Source: Dermacentor variabilis
Lineage: Eukaryota > Arthropoda > Arachnida > Ixodida > Ixodidae
Assembly (NCBI RefSeq): GCF_050947875.1
Contig: NC_134570.1
Span: forward strand, 107,722,122-107,786,121
Length of the DNA stretch: 64,000 nucleotides
Direction: 5' to 3'
Shown: in pieces, positions 13,642 to 25,695 of the stretch
Numbering within the stretch: the first letter of the stretch is position 1
How the letters are laid out: each line of letters begins with the position of its first letter
The notes under the pieces: model-generated
What the model was told of the DNA's origin: nothing
What the model saw: only the letters and a program-made list of their open reading frames with translations
Database searches by the model: none
Made by a program: the position numbers and the translations under genes

Positions 13642-15574
13642 CACTGAGGTGAAGACTTTTCACCTTTTCATGTACCCTTCCTCGTTGAATAGCAGCAACA
13701 ACAATTTTCGCGGGTTTATAGAGGTTCTACTAAGTGAGCTGAGATGAAGACGACAGTGCGACCTTGCGGCGTACCATGTCTACGCCTTTTATTTCTCATT
13801 AGCGTGGCCAAACCCCGTTATGGGTATGTGCCATGTCGAAAATAATTAACCTCAACATCAACAATGTTCAATCAGGGTACAGCGATGGTATCCCCCTCCC
13901 CTTTTTCGTTCGTGTATCGCGGGACATTAATCACCTGCGGGGACGCTACGCCACAAAGACAGTGGACGAGGTTCGATGCATCCCATTATCCACGGCCGTT
14001 CGCCGCTCCCCCGTTTTGTCCTTTCTCTGTCAACTTACTGCTTCTTGGAAAGCGGTGATGCACCCTTATTCACCGCCATTCAGGACGCGTAACTCAGATC
14101 CCGGTAAGCGAGGCCTTCGTTGTTGTTTCACGGCTCTAATGCCCACTGTTCTGGCTGTGGGAGACTCTAAGGTATACGCCGTCCGGCGCACGCCGCTCCA
14201 GAGGACCGCGCAGTCGTTGAAAGAGCCTGACCGGCATCATAGGCTACTCGTAGCTGTGTTGACACCTTACACTCAAGGCCTCCATTATGGCTAACGTACC
14301 TCCATATAGTGTCCACGCTTACCTCAATGCGAAATGGAGCACGAGATGGTGTCTGCGTCTCTCTCGGTCCGAGGTTCCTGAACGTGATTCAAACCCCCTG
14401 GAACCTGGGACATCCGCCTCCGTTACGCGACAGCACAATAAAGAAGCCCGTCCGGAAGCGTGGACTTGCTAACGGTTCTCATTACAGGCTTCCTCGGCGT
14501 TATACCGGAGCCCCAGAACGCTGACACGCAGATTCGGTAGCTATATAACATCCCAATACTCTTGCGTAAGCACCGACATCGTGGCCAAGTGTCTAAGACA
14601 CTCGGCTCGTGCCGGCACACCCGTGGATCCTTACCCAGGATAGCGGGTGGAAATTGTGGGACCACGGCCCAGGTTGGCCTGTGGCATCAGGTCAGGGTCG
14701 GAACCCGGCCCAGCTGTGTCTGGCTCCTCACCTCAGGGCCGGCAGTTGGGTGCGGTGGGGGCTTTCAATAGCTGCGGTGGGTAAGCTCTGAGGAGCTGTG
14801 AGGGGTTGACCCCCGCAGCTGAAGGCGATTGGAAGGTGAGGGTTCCCCACAGTTTTTGCCATCCTTTTTTCGCCCGCTATTTTGCTGGCCGTACGGCGCC
14901 GGCGCGCTAGACCGCCGACGAAGAAAATTTTGGAAGGCGCTGACACGGGAGGCCCCCGTGAGTGGGTACAAGCCACTGCCTTCAAGGTCTTCATCATCAT
15001 CATCATGCGAAACACCCCTTCACTATGAGCCATCTTCTTTTTTTTTTTCTTTATTTCCTCGTTACAGAAATGCCATGCCATCTTCTTATGCCCCAACAAC
15101 GCCCTATTCTTGGCCGATCGCCTTTAGTGGGTGGGAGCCATGACAGAGGTACATCATCATCATCGTCGTAATCATCATCATCATCACCATCATCATCATC
15201 AACAACAACAACAACTGCATGGTTAGAGCAGCCCCGATCCAAGGCTTGACCTCTAGCTTATTCTGACCTCTAACGGCCCTGTAGCTGTTGTAGACGCCGG
15301 ACGCTTCACATACCGCAGCTAAAGGCCACGAATCCTCCACCCCTCCGTCGTGGAAACAGACGCTTACGAAAGCGCAACATCGGCTCCTTGAGGCTGCCGA
15401 ATTCGGGTTCTCTGACAGTGAAGTGTGGTTTAGGCACGTCGCAAGCTAGTTTCGCCACCAGCTTCCACGTAGCAGACCGCCAGGGTGCGACTACGTCGCG
15501 AGTGCGGCCGACCCGTCCGTCACAGCTTCGGTTCGCGACATTCTGCGACGTCCTCGCGCTCAAGAAGCGAGAAG
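13642..15574. repeat. Satellite monomer 7, with a small retro-insertion
   Basis: 1933 bp including the insertion at 15,039-15,076. It shares the monomer 6 variants and has a shortened microsatellite at about 15,151-15,216, so its net length is near average. Confidence 0.93.
15039..15076 (-). mobile_element. Short 5'-truncated retro-insertion (polyA end) in monomer 7
   Basis: A 38-bp insertion absent from the other monomers, flanked by a 10-bp duplication GCCATCTTCT at 15,029-15,038 and 15,077-15,086. On the minus strand it reads into GGAAATAAAGAAAAAAAA, that is, a polyadenylation signal and A tail. Its final bases match the independent insertion at 16,516-16,583. Confidence 0.85.
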
Positions 15575-16515
15575 CACTGAGGTGAAGACTTTTCACCTTT
15601 TCATGTACCCTTCCTCGTTGAATAGCAGCAACAACAATTTTCGCGGGTTTATAGAGGTTCTACTAAGTGACCTGAGATGAAGACGACAGTGCGACCTTGC
15701 GGCGTACCATGTCTACGCCTTTTATTTCTCATTAGCGTGGCCAAACCCCGTTATGGGTATGTGCCATGTCGAAAATAATTAACCTCAACATCAACAATGT
15801 TCAATCAGGGTACAGTGATGGTTTCTCCCTCCCCTTTTTCGTTCATGTATCGCGGGACATTAATCACCTGCCGGGGACGCTACGCCGCAAAGACAGTGGA
15901 CGAGGTTAGATGCATCCCATTATCCACGGCCGTTCGCCTCTTCCCCGTTTTGTCCTTTCTCTGTCAACTTACTGCTTCTTGGAAAGCGGTGATGCACCCT
16001 CATTCACCGCCATTCAGGACGCGTAACTCAGATCCCGGTAAGCGAGGCCTTCGTTGTTATTTTACGGCTCTAATGCCCACTGTTCTGGCTGTGGGAGACT
16101 CTAAGGTATACGCCGTCCGGCGCACGCCGCTCCAGAGGACCGCGCAGTCGTTGAAAGAGCCTGACCGGCATCATAGGCTACTCGTAGCTGTGTTGACACC
16201 TTACACTCAAGGCCTCCATTATGGCTAACGTACCTCCATATAGTGTCCACGCTTACCTCAATGCGAAATGGAGCACGAGATGGTGTCTGCGTCTCTCTCG
16301 GTCCGAGGTTCCTGAACGTGATTCAAACCCCCTGGAACCTGGGATATCCGCCTCCGTTACGCGACAGCACAATAAAGAAGCCCGTCCGGAAGCGTGGACT
16401 TGCTAACGGTTCTCATTACAGGCTTCCTCGGCGTTATACCGGAGCCCCAGAACGCTGACACGCAGATTCGGTAGCTATATAACATCCCAATACTCTTGCG
16501 TAAGCACCGACATCG

Positions 16516-16583
16516 TTGGCGCATTTAGCATTTTTGTGTTGGTTTCCCTATTTTGTGTTGTCACATTGGAAATAAAGAAAAAA
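16516..16583 (+). mobile_element. Short 5'-truncated retro-insertion (polyA end) in monomer 8
   Basis: A 68-bp insertion between ACATCG and TGGCCAAG, which are adjacent in all other monomers. It ends GGAAATAAAGAAAAAAA and has a 4-bp repeat ATCG at both ends (16,512-16,515; 16,584-16,587). Probably a LINE 3' terminus of the same family as that at 15,039. Confidence 0.8.
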
Positions 16584-16930
16584 ATCGTGGCCAAGTGTCT
16601 AAGACAGTCGGCTCGTGCCGGCACACCCGTGGATCCTTACCCAGGATAGCGGGTGGAAATTGTGGGACCACGGCCCAGGTTGGCCTGTGGCATCAGGTCA
16701 GGGTCGGAACCCGGCCCAGCTGTGTCTGGCTCCTCACCTCAGGGCCGGCAGTTGGGTGCGGTGGGGGCTTTCAATAGCTGCGGTGGGTAAGCTCTGAGGA
16801 GCTGTGAGGGGTTGACCCCCCGTAGCTGAAGGCGATTGGAAGGTGAGGGTTCCCCACAATTTTTGCTTCCCTTTTACCGCCCGCTATTTTGCTGGCCGCA
16901 CGGCGCCGGCGCGCTAGACCGCCGACGAAG

Positions 16931-17325
16931 ATAGATAGAATAAACTTTATTGTCCAACGGATAAGGTGGTCTACCCACCCCCCGACACGCAGGTCGGGGG
17001 CGAGTGCCGCCGCCTCCGATGCAGGCTGGGAGGTCTTGGGTCCCAGCAGCCTCTTCAATCAGTTGGACGAGCCGGAGCTGGAGCTCAGAGTCCGAGCTGC
17101 GCAGCAGGGTCTCCCATGTCTACTACCTATTTTGTGCGTTTCCCCGGGAGAGTACGGACATTCCCATATTATGTGGTCGAGGGTCGCTCTCGCCCAGCAA
17201 AGATTACATCTATCGCTCCTAGCCTCGGGGAAAATGTGGAAAATGGGGAAATGAGACGGCTACAAACTTATACGTATCCGAACCTGGTTAAGTTTGTAGC
17301 CGTCTCCACGCGACTGCTTTCGGAA
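16931..17325 (-). mobile_element. 5'-truncated I-like LINE 3' end in monomer 8
   Basis: On the minus strand the fragment codes for a C-x2-C ... H-x4-C type zinc motif (RCNLCWA ... HIIWECP) followed by a short tail, and ends with an AATAAAGTTTATT-type 3' terminus. This is the usual C-terminus of RNase H-bearing I-like LINEs. It replaces about 10 bp of satellite (AAAATTTTGG). The 5' end carries an 18-bp perfect inverted repeat at 17,253-17,270 and 17,289-17,306. Confidence 0.75.
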
Positions 17326-18920
17326 GGCGCTGACATGCGAGGCCCCTGTAAGTGGGTACGAGCCACTGCCTTCAAGGTCTTCATCATCATCATCATGCGA
17401 AACACCCCTTCACCATGAACAATCTTCTTATGCCCCATCAACGCCCGATTCTTGCCCGATCGCATTTAGTGGGTGGGAGCCGTGACAGAGGTACATCATC
17501 ATCATCATCATCATCATCGTCGTCGTCGTCATCATCATCATCATCATCAACAACAACAACAACAACAACAACAACTGCATGGTTAGAGCAGCCCCGACCC
17601 AAGGCTTGGCCTCTAGCTTATTCTTAACTCTAACGGCGCTCAAGCTGTTGTAGACGCCGGACGCTTCACATATTGCAGCGAAAGGCCACGAATCCTCCGC
17701 CCCTCCGTCGTGGAACCGGACCCTGACGAAAGCGCAACATCGGCTCCTAGAGCCTGCCGAATTCGGATCCTCTGTCTGTGAAGTCTGGGGTTAGTCACGT
17801 CGAAGGCTAGTTCCGCCGCTAGCTTGCCACGTCGCAGGCGGCCAGGGTTCGACTACGTCGCGAGTGCGGTCGACCCGGCCGTCACAGCTTCGGTGCGCGA
17901 CATTTTGCGACCTTCTACGGACTCCAAGGATACCCCAAAGAGAAATATGGTGCTATAGCGCATCATCGCCTATACAAGTAACGTGACATTCAGGCACTAT
18001 ATATACTGTTATCGGATGAACTTGGTGAACGAAATCCGACGGAGCTGCTGCATTGTATACGCCACACTTGCTCGGAGTCAGTGCCTGACTTGACTCTCCA
18101 CAACGCCAGCTACAACAGGTACGATCGATTTTAGGCGCCTCGCCGGGCTACCTCCCCGTGACTTTCGCTGTGTCCAAGGCTTCCGATCGCCTGCGATTTT
18201 GTCAGCATCTCGGCGACACTGTCGCTGCGAACGCACGCGTCTCATCAGCCAAGCAAATTGTGACAGATGACAGATGACATGTGACAGAGTTTGCTGTACT
18301 GTACATTTGTACCGTACTGTACCTTTGTGACACGCATAGCCATTCGCAGCACGTCGCCTTGCTCATCGATCGCGCGCCAGCGTAGTGATTACAGTTGCCC
18401 TTTTCTCTTGATCTGTTGGTATACCACACCAAATATAGTTCTCGAAAAACGTTAGTGCCGCGCGCCTTGCGAGCTCGCGGAAATATACCAACCTTGATTA
18501 AAGGAAACGGGCAGCTCTCTAGTGTAGCTTATGAAGTGCTAACGCTACAGCCTATCTCTAGTCGTAATTAGTTTAACACAAGCGTGTTGTCCTTCGTGCT
18601 TTGTGAAATAAGCTACTGAAAAGCATTTTTGTTGTGATAGTTTTTACTCCGTGATGCCTGCCAGAACGCTAGGCTTGCGAGCAAGCGCATCTATTGCAGC
18701 GGCTTGTTTATCATTGGAAAGAAGAGCCTCCTATGTGGAATGCCACGACCTGTTGGATCTCCGTGGAACACTAATCCGGATAAAATTAGTCAACTTACGT
18801 GAAACGACGATACAGACAATACGTAACTATTATGCTGCTTTGCGTACGATATTCATTTCAGTGAATCGCTGTTTCACGTATTCCGGAAGTTTTCTGCAAC
18901 GCGTGTTACTCTGGAGTTAA

Positions 18921-18922
18921 AT

Positions 18923-18985
<63 letters not shown>

Positions 18986-18986
18986 T
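18921..18986. repeat. (ATTT)n microsatellite
   Basis: About 16 perfect ATTT units. Confidence 0.97.
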
Positions 18987-19586
18987 GTATTATGTATTTT
19001 CGCAGAAAACATCCAAAACGTGGACCGTTCTCAGTGAACTTCCCGTGCTTACAGGCCATTACTAGGAATGGGACACTCTTAATTGAGGTCAAGTTGGGTA
19101 TGTGCCTCACTTCAATCAACAGCTTTGACTCAAACTTGAATATGTGTCACTGGCTATGTGCCTCTGGCTGTGTGCCATTGGCTATGTGGTTAACTAATCA
19201 TCTTAGTTAATCTTAGTTAAACTTAATGTCATTTGTCATGTGCCACTAGGGCCACTAGCTTGGTTATGTGCCCTTCTGCAATGAATCTATTTGACGCCAA
19301 CTTGGGTCTCTGGGTATCGCAGCAACTTCTACGCAATCACGGTGACATTTACGTTGTGTTCCGCATTACGCACATGTCAACTGCAGCTGACTCTGCTTAA
19401 TTTTTTTTTTGTTCACCTATATGCCTGTGCTTCTTCGACAGAATCGGGGCCTCGTGTACGTATTCTGAACTCGGTATATACGCGGATATGTCGGCGCTCA
19501 TCATAGGGTTTAGTGCAAATTGTCCTCGCTTCTTATTTGTGTATGTTCCAGTGCACGTCTATGGATTATGTGAAATCATTCATTTA

Positions 19587-19602
19587 CCCCCCCCCCCCCC
19601 CC
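19587..19602. repeat. Poly-C tract, 16 bp
   Basis: An uninterrupted C run. Its length is likely to be uncertain in the assembly. Confidence 0.95.
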
Positions 19603-20980
19603 TGGATAACTCGACCGCATAGATTTGCCGAACTTGTCATGTTTCTTTCTAGCGTACAATATTTTATTTACAGTTATTATTATTATGTGAAAACAAATCG
19701 CGGGCACCCTTACAGGCGAATACAACTCTTTCGGTATATTTAAAAAAGAAAGCACCGAAAGGACGACGGATTTTTAAGCTTCGAAACATGCCACAACCAG
19801 GCGTCGTATAATGCTTATGCAATCTCTACATAGTCTACCTTATGTAGACACAATTCTAAAGTTGTATAAGCTTTCATCGAAATAAGTAAGGTCTGATAAA
19901 TACTGTCAACTCATTTGTACAGGAGGAGCAGACGTTCACATTAATGTCTGACTTCCGTGGTTGTCAGTATAGTGCTAAGCGCGTTCCCACCCGAAGGAAC
20001 ACCAACCAGCCAAATTTCTCTCTGTATACTACATACTGTTCACGGTAACCCCCGGAGCACCACCGCGCCTCGCGTGGTTTGTCTCTCTGGCAAGGAGGGC
20101 ACGGTCAATAATATCCTTGGCCGATGCGCATGCGGCGGCGCATTTACACTGTGTGCAGAGTTCATGATCCGCTGACTCTGCGATGTACATAACACACGAC
20201 GGCGGGAGGAAACCCGCGGTGCGCAGCGCGGTCTCAAGCCCGCACGGGGGGAACCGCGAAGCCGGAACGCGGCTCGAACCAGCCGTGCCTCACCGCAGGG
20301 AAACGACGGTTATACGACCGGCAGCACGACGGTGCGTAGGGGGGAAGATGAGGGGGGTGCGGTTGGGGGGGGGTAGAGAATGCTCTCCCCTCCCCCTTTT
20401 AATTTATGGCTCTGTTCTGGCTTTTCTCAGGCAGGAAACCTCCCTCCGCGGGCCCATGCAGGGCATCTTCGTGGAGTCGTTCCGAGAGAACGTGGGGGAA
20501 GGGGGGGGGGCGAAGACTGGCGCACACACGTATACTATAGAAGTTTGGCTCGCGATCAGCGGTGAAGGAAAGGACGGGAAGGAGATGTCCGCGGCTCGCG
20601 CGGAACCGCTATACTGTGTCGGGCTTAGCCAAACCATCAGTACCCAGAGAAATACTGTTTGTGCGCCCGTGCGCGCGATCGCTCGCCCGCCCGCGGCTGC
20701 TTGAATACGTTGTGCGTTTGTGTACCGGCGTGCCTGCAGGCGCGTCTGTATGCGAGCCTGCGCGCGCGCGCGTGTGTTGTGTTGGTTTCTATGCGTGCGT
20801 TTGCGTCTGTGTACAAAACTTGCGTGTCCCGTGTAAAAAACGCTTGCATACAATACAACGCGTGCAACACGTTCAAGGCTTTGAAAAAGACAAGCCCACT
20901 CGTCGAAAGGTTAGCTCCTGCTTTCACCTTGTTCTCGTTTTAACACGATAGCGTGAAGGAGTCCGTGTCGCAGAAAATTA

Positions 20981-21052
20981 GGCGTCGGCATCCCGCGTCG
21001 GCGTTGGACATCGCTTCGGCGTCGGCGTCGCTTCGGCGTCGGACATCGGCAG
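20981..21052. repeat. (GGCGTC)n-like imperfect hexamer repeat
   Basis: Repeated GGCGTCGG / GGACATCG / CTTCGGCGTC units. On the minus strand it gives an acidic-proline-threonine frame next to an Arg-Ala-rich one. This appears continuous with repeat X at 21,273. Confidence 0.75.
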
Positions 21053-21272
21053 GCTTTGAGCCGTAGTCGCCAAGCGGCGTCTGACCAACCTGCGGATATC
21101 GCCTGACGATGGTCCGAAATGCAACAGGCGTCGCACCGTCGAGATCAATGTAGCGACCGCGTTCGCGCCATGTCCGTTTGTGCTTCGATGCTGCGCAGCT
21201 TCGCGGCGCCTCTTTGCACGTCTAGCACTTGCACTTTCTCTGTGGCACAGCAGGCGTCGCACCGTTGAACAA

Positions 21273-21488
21273 TGCGTGTCTACCCAAGCCTAATGACAGT
21301 CATGTCTAGCCACCGACCTGGGGACAGCCGTCAGGTCTGGCTGAATGATGATTGTATACCTAAGTAGAATAATTACAGCTAAATCAAGGGTTAACCAAGT
21401 GAAATCAAGACTTAACCAGACTAAACCAAGCTTTCGCTTTGCATATCCAGGGTTAGCTGAGTTAAACTGCAGCCAATTTTTTTTTTTT
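21273..21488. repeat. Dispersed repeat X, uninterrupted copy
   Basis: Runs from TGCGTGTCTACCCAAGCC to GCAGCCAATTTTTT. Its left half recurs at 29,337-29,459 and its right half at 28,166-28,271 and 31,792-31,898. This is the copy in which the two halves are contiguous, so it serves as an empty-site reference for the RTE insertion. Noncoding; possibly the T-rich end is a reversed A tail. Confidence 0.85.
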
Positions 21489-23084
21489 GTACTCTAATGT
21501 CAACTAGAATATCGGCTACTACAGTTTGCTCTCTAATTCACCACCGCTGTCTTCCTGTCTCTTAGGATAGACTTAGGTGTGTTTTACACAATGCGTAAGT
21601 AAGATTGCCATAACACATACGACAAAGAGCGTGACAACGCCTTTTTTCCTTAATATTTTCTGCCTTAGTGCAACAATTAGGCCTGGCCGTTATGCTACAC
21701 TGCACTACCAAAATAAAGCAGTGCAGTGAAATACAATACAGTGTGGGGCAATGCGGTACAGTGTGTACAGACCTGAACCATGAGCACGCACACCTGGAAT
21801 GGAAGGGTGAAACTGCGTACACAGGTATTAAAAAAAAAGAGAGAGAGACCGAAAGAGACTGGAAGCAAGCTAGCCGAGAGCTAACAAAAGCGTCGTCGAG
21901 TCCAGAGGTCCCAAACATCTTGCACCAAACTGGAGTGCTGACAAATTCCTCGCTAAAAACAGGGACGCACACTTTTACGACTCGTGTCAGAGCGTGACGA
22001 GTGTGCCGTACACGCTGCCCTGCTCGTGGGCTTGTGACATTGACTTCGAAAAGTGGTTCCCCACCCCTATACCCCCCCTCTCTGCTGACGCGTTTCCAGC
22101 GAACCCGGTGCTCTTAACTATAGCGAGGTGCCGGGCACCTAAGTTTTCGATATAGCTTCGGGAGGCTTTCCGCTGTATATTTTGAGACTTTGACAGGTCG
22201 ACTTTGCTTTTGTTATAGCACCGCTTTTCTTCCTCTCTTTCTGCTTCCCGAGCAAAAAGAGAAAAAGAGAAAAGAGAAACCAAAGAAACCCAGAAAAGAC
22301 AAAGAGACAAACAAATGTTTCTGCGGTGACGTGGTGTATTTGTCCCTCGGTGCGAAGCCCCACAGACCGTGAACAATGCTGTGGTGGTCGTGGCGGTAGC
22401 TACAGCCTGATAGTTGTTTCGCGTTATAATGATAGCCGCTGACATTTCCTCGGAAATGGGAGACACGTGTTTCTGGCTTACTGCATGACTAGCGCTGACC
22501 ACTCAAATCCTTTTTTTTTCTTTTGTATTTAATATAAACGTTTGTACGTCACGATGAAAATTTATTGGAAGTTAGGCAATGGTGTGGGGGCGTCCAAGCC
22601 TTTCTGTGCTGCTTGTTCTTTTGCGCGAAGAGTGTAATCAAGTTAGCTACAAACGAACCCGTTGCGCTACTGGAATAGACAAGCGGGTTTAGCTTGGTGA
22701 TGTATGTGCAGGCAAACGGCTCTGTCTGGGCGTTCTCAAGTGCAACGTCACTCAGCCACATCACGAGCCGCTCAACAAGCCAGTGTCGCTTAGGAAAACG
22801 AAAAAAGAGAAAGGAAATTTCCGTCCTCTTCCTAACTTTATGCACAGCAAACTTTCTGCGAATTCTCTGCGTTTCACCGGAATTCCCGGTTGTTCCCGTT
22901 GCTGCCAGCTTTCTGTGCGCTGCACCACTTCCACATCTCTTACGTTGCAGGTGAGACCGCGAAGTGGCGTTGTTGGTGTGACCTGCGACATCGCCTTTAA
23001 TTACTGGTGAGGTGACAGGATGCTCTGAGAATAAAGGCTCTCGTTTGAGTTCTCAGATCTCTCCAGGGCATTTACATAGGTTTA
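21489..23084. other. No gene recognised
   Basis: Several short frames, the longest 171 aa on the minus strand at 21,987-22,502, with Ser/Phe-rich low-complexity composition. I see no domain. 22,250-22,310 is an A/G-rich run. Confidence 0.4.
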
Positions 23085-23432
23085 GCAGGCCGGTATAATG
23101 TTAGGCGTATCGTTACGAGACAGAAAGAGAGCGGTATGAATCAGGGAGGAAGCGGTAGTAGCCGATATATAGTACTTGATGTCACGGGAGGAAAAAATAA
23201 AAGGGACATGGGCAGGCCACGTGATGCGCAGGTCATATAATCGGTAGTTCGTTAGAGTTACAGAATGGGTGCCAGAGGAAGGGAAACGCGGTCGAGGACA
23301 GCAGAAAATTAGATGGAAGGGATGAAATTACCAACTTTGCAGGCACGATTTGGAATCAGCTAGCGGTACACAGGGCTAATTGGAGATTGTTGGGAGAAGT
23401 GTTTGTCCTGCATAAAATATAGGCTGATGACA
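23085..23432 (+). mobile_element. RTE-clade LINE, 3' fragment
   Basis: Broken frames read LGVSLRDRKRAV, then TWAGHVMR, then RVTEWVPEEGKRGRGQQK. These align in order with the C-terminus of the RTE copies at 25,628 and 29,468 (GVTLRDKKRADWV, WAWAGNVMR, RVTEWIPREGK). The end has a GATGACAATGATAATG tail, the microsatellite-like end typical of RTE. It is on the plus strand, opposite to the two larger copies, and contains stops. Confidence 0.82.
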
Positions 23433-25427
23433 ATGATAATGTAAGGAAGAATTTATTTTTCGTTAAATTCTATTACTTCCTTATCACTCACTGTTCACCA
23501 TCCGCCGATCCCTGTGATAATGCAGGCGAAGCATCGTTCGGATCAATTAACGAAGCGCGGAAACAAACATAATTCAAAGATAAACGTGAGATTGTGTCGG
23601 TCCTGGGTTTTGTATTCAGAAAAAGCTCTCAGACTAAGGATTGTTCTTAAGAGCAAAAGCCAGTCAATCACGATGCCAGACATAACAGTAGCGAAGTCGA
23701 CCATCCAGCGGCTAGTGGCACTTACGAATTCAAAGCCTTGTGAATTCGACTCCGGTTCCGCAGACATCGTCGTCAACATCATGTCGACGCCTGGTGCCCA
23801 AATCTGGTGAGGGCGTCTTTAAAGTGTCTATTGAATAATAATAAAAAAAAACATGCTAAGACACCACTCTCATTGTAGAGCACTCGGTGAACGCATTTGT
23901 AGCACAGGAGCAGTGACAACTTGCGCTGAGCTCCCGTCGCCATGGCATTGGGAAGCGGTCGCTGCTACTGTAAAAATGAAGTGGTTGCCGTACAACCGGC
24001 TTTCGCCAAAGATACTGCCGTAGGCCACGCGAGCTTGAGCAGTCGGCAGTACGCAAACCGAAGGCGCACCTTATCACCTCGAGTGCCCTGTCACTGCCTG
24101 CTGTGTTTGTCTTCGATGCACAGAGGGCATGCAGTGCGACGAGTGCTGGCGGTCCAAAAAGGCGCCGCTTCCAAAGACGAAAGTTGCCTTCACGCAGCGA
24201 TATCCACGAGACGACGCCTATGCATGCTGCTGTGTTTATTTTGCAAATATCACATTAGGCAAACAAGAGCAAGAGCTTGGTGGCTCAACCCACCAGCGCG
24301 TTTAAAAGCATCCATCCAATCCAATCCCCTGGAATCCAATCCAGTCTCATCCCATTAAATCCAATCCATCCGCCCGTCTCCGTCCGTCCGCCCGTCTATG
24401 TAATACGACCCCAAGACGTGCTCTGAAAGCTGTTTATCAGACCACATGAGCTTGCCCCAACGTGAAGGCAGCCCCGCAAACACCCTACCCCCCACCCGAG
24501 CAGTGCGATGCCGTCGGACTCTTGTGACCAGCAGCAATTGGTGCAGCGGGACCAATAGATAGCAAGAGCCGCAGGAGCCCCGGAATGAGGGCGCGTCCCC
24601 GCACAAGCAGAAAGACACCTTCTTGTCCTTTCTTTTTTTCAGTAAATGTTTTCCTCCTCATCCTCCTTCATCGGCCAGAGAAAGCTATCCGCATGCATAA
24701 AAATTTTCTAAACAGAGGAGTATAAGGCAAGGCAAATTTCTGACGAGCTGGTTTCATTAGCAGAACAAGGTGGGTATACAGTGCAACGATTATATTCCAT
24801 TGCTATATATTCCTACTCGCAATTCGTCAGTGGTCCGGTGCGGCGCTCCGCCCACGTTATCACCGGAATCGGGCGGTCCTGAACGGTGGATGATAACAGA
24901 GGAATAGAATGGAGCGAGAGGAATCCGTAGATTATACCGTCCAAGGCCCCTAACCACTGTTAAAAACAAGTATGCAGAACCACCACGCTTGCTGGAATCT
25001 GTAAAGCAAGGTTTTAGGGAAGCGGCTAGGTAAATGCTATATAAACCTAAATGCGAGGCATACAATTGTCTTTCTTCTTTTTTGGCATGCTGTGCAAGGT
25101 GTAATCTTGCATAATGCTTGGGCTTATGCACCGCGCAGGCGACAAGTTTAATTTCACGCAGTGTTTATACGTACGCATTATACACTAAGTTCACAAGGTA
25201 TGCGGAGATGCAAACTGCAGCACTTTCTCGCGAATGCATACTGTGAAACGTCGACGCAGTGATGTCACAAGGACGAAGGCGGTGTTTGGTGTTTCTGGAA
25301 GAAGGAATTCTGAGTAGAGGTGCATGGCAGAGAGAAGTACGACGCCAAAGGCAGTGTCATGGTTGAATATTATTCGCCTATTTCATTCTCTCCGCTGTTT
25401 ATGACCGAAAACATGTACCCGCACTTG
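23433..25427. other. No gene recognised
   Basis: Contains short direct repeats of CCAATC and CCGTC units at about 24,308-24,400. The longest frame, 138 aa at 23,942-24,358, has no recognisable domain. Confidence 0.4.
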
Positions 25428-25575
25428 TGCCGTTCATTAAGCATGAAATGTGTTTAGCTCCCGTTGTCGGCGACCTTCAAGTGACCTGGAGCCAACAGCC
25501 AGAGCGGTTATCCGGGCACTTAAACAAGAACATCCGGGCAAGTTGCGAGAACAAAACGAGATCATCCGGGCAACC
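25428..25575 (+). repeat. Dispersed repeat Y, copy 1
   Basis: The block from AGCATGAAATG through TTGTCGGCGACCTTC to GTTGCGAGAACAAAACGAG recurs, reverse-complemented, at 57,384-57,510. Noncoding. I remember similar blocks from tick sequences but cannot name the family. Confidence 0.8.
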
Positions 25576-25695
25576 AGTCAAGACCGCATTACATACGCTA
25601 GTTAATTGCCAAGCAAGTTACAAAAAATCAGCCTGGTTACGCCCACTGCAGGGCAAAGGCCTCTCCCATACTTCTCCAACTACTCCGGTCATGTA

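Larger units (their letters stand above)
2175..17932. repeat. Satellite array, ~1.93-kb monomer, about 8 copies
   Basis: A head-to-tail array. Using the conserved CACTGAGGTGAAGAC as a phase mark, monomers start at 2192 (diverged), 3977, 5911, 7862, 9785, 11712, 13642 and 15575. The steps are 1785, 1934, 1951, 1923, 1927, 1930 and 1933 bp. Length differences between the inner copies come mostly from one (CAT)n(CAA)n tract. The first and last copies are the most diverged, as usual at satellite edges. Each monomer holds a tRNA-like module, a GC-rich block, the compound microsatellite and an AT-richer part. No frame in the monomer resembles a known protein. I do not recognise the family. Confidence 0.95.
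15575..17932. repeat. Satellite monomer 8, edge copy with two insertions
   Basis: About 2.36 kb because of a 68-bp retro-insertion (16,516-16,583) and a ~0.4-kb LINE 3' end (16,931-17,325). The part after 17,330 is clearly diverged, and similarity stops at about 17,932, near the next expected phase mark, which is missing. Confidence 0.9.
17933..20980. other. No gene recognised
   Basis: The sequence past the satellite holds two simple repeats (listed separately). At 20,180-20,900 it is CpG-rich, with several overlapping open frames on both strands that show only low-complexity composition (a (GC)n stretch near 20,760). The longest frame is 173 aa at 20,183-20,704 and has no domain I recognise. 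Confidence 0.4.

Noticed and set aside
2713..16458. Open frames of 60-153 codons repeated in every satellite copy
   Set aside because: They are kept only because the copies are nearly identical. None has a domain, and several overlap on both strands.
20183..20951. Overlapping frames up to 173 codons
   Set aside because: GC-rich low-complexity sequence with frames on both strands and no domain.
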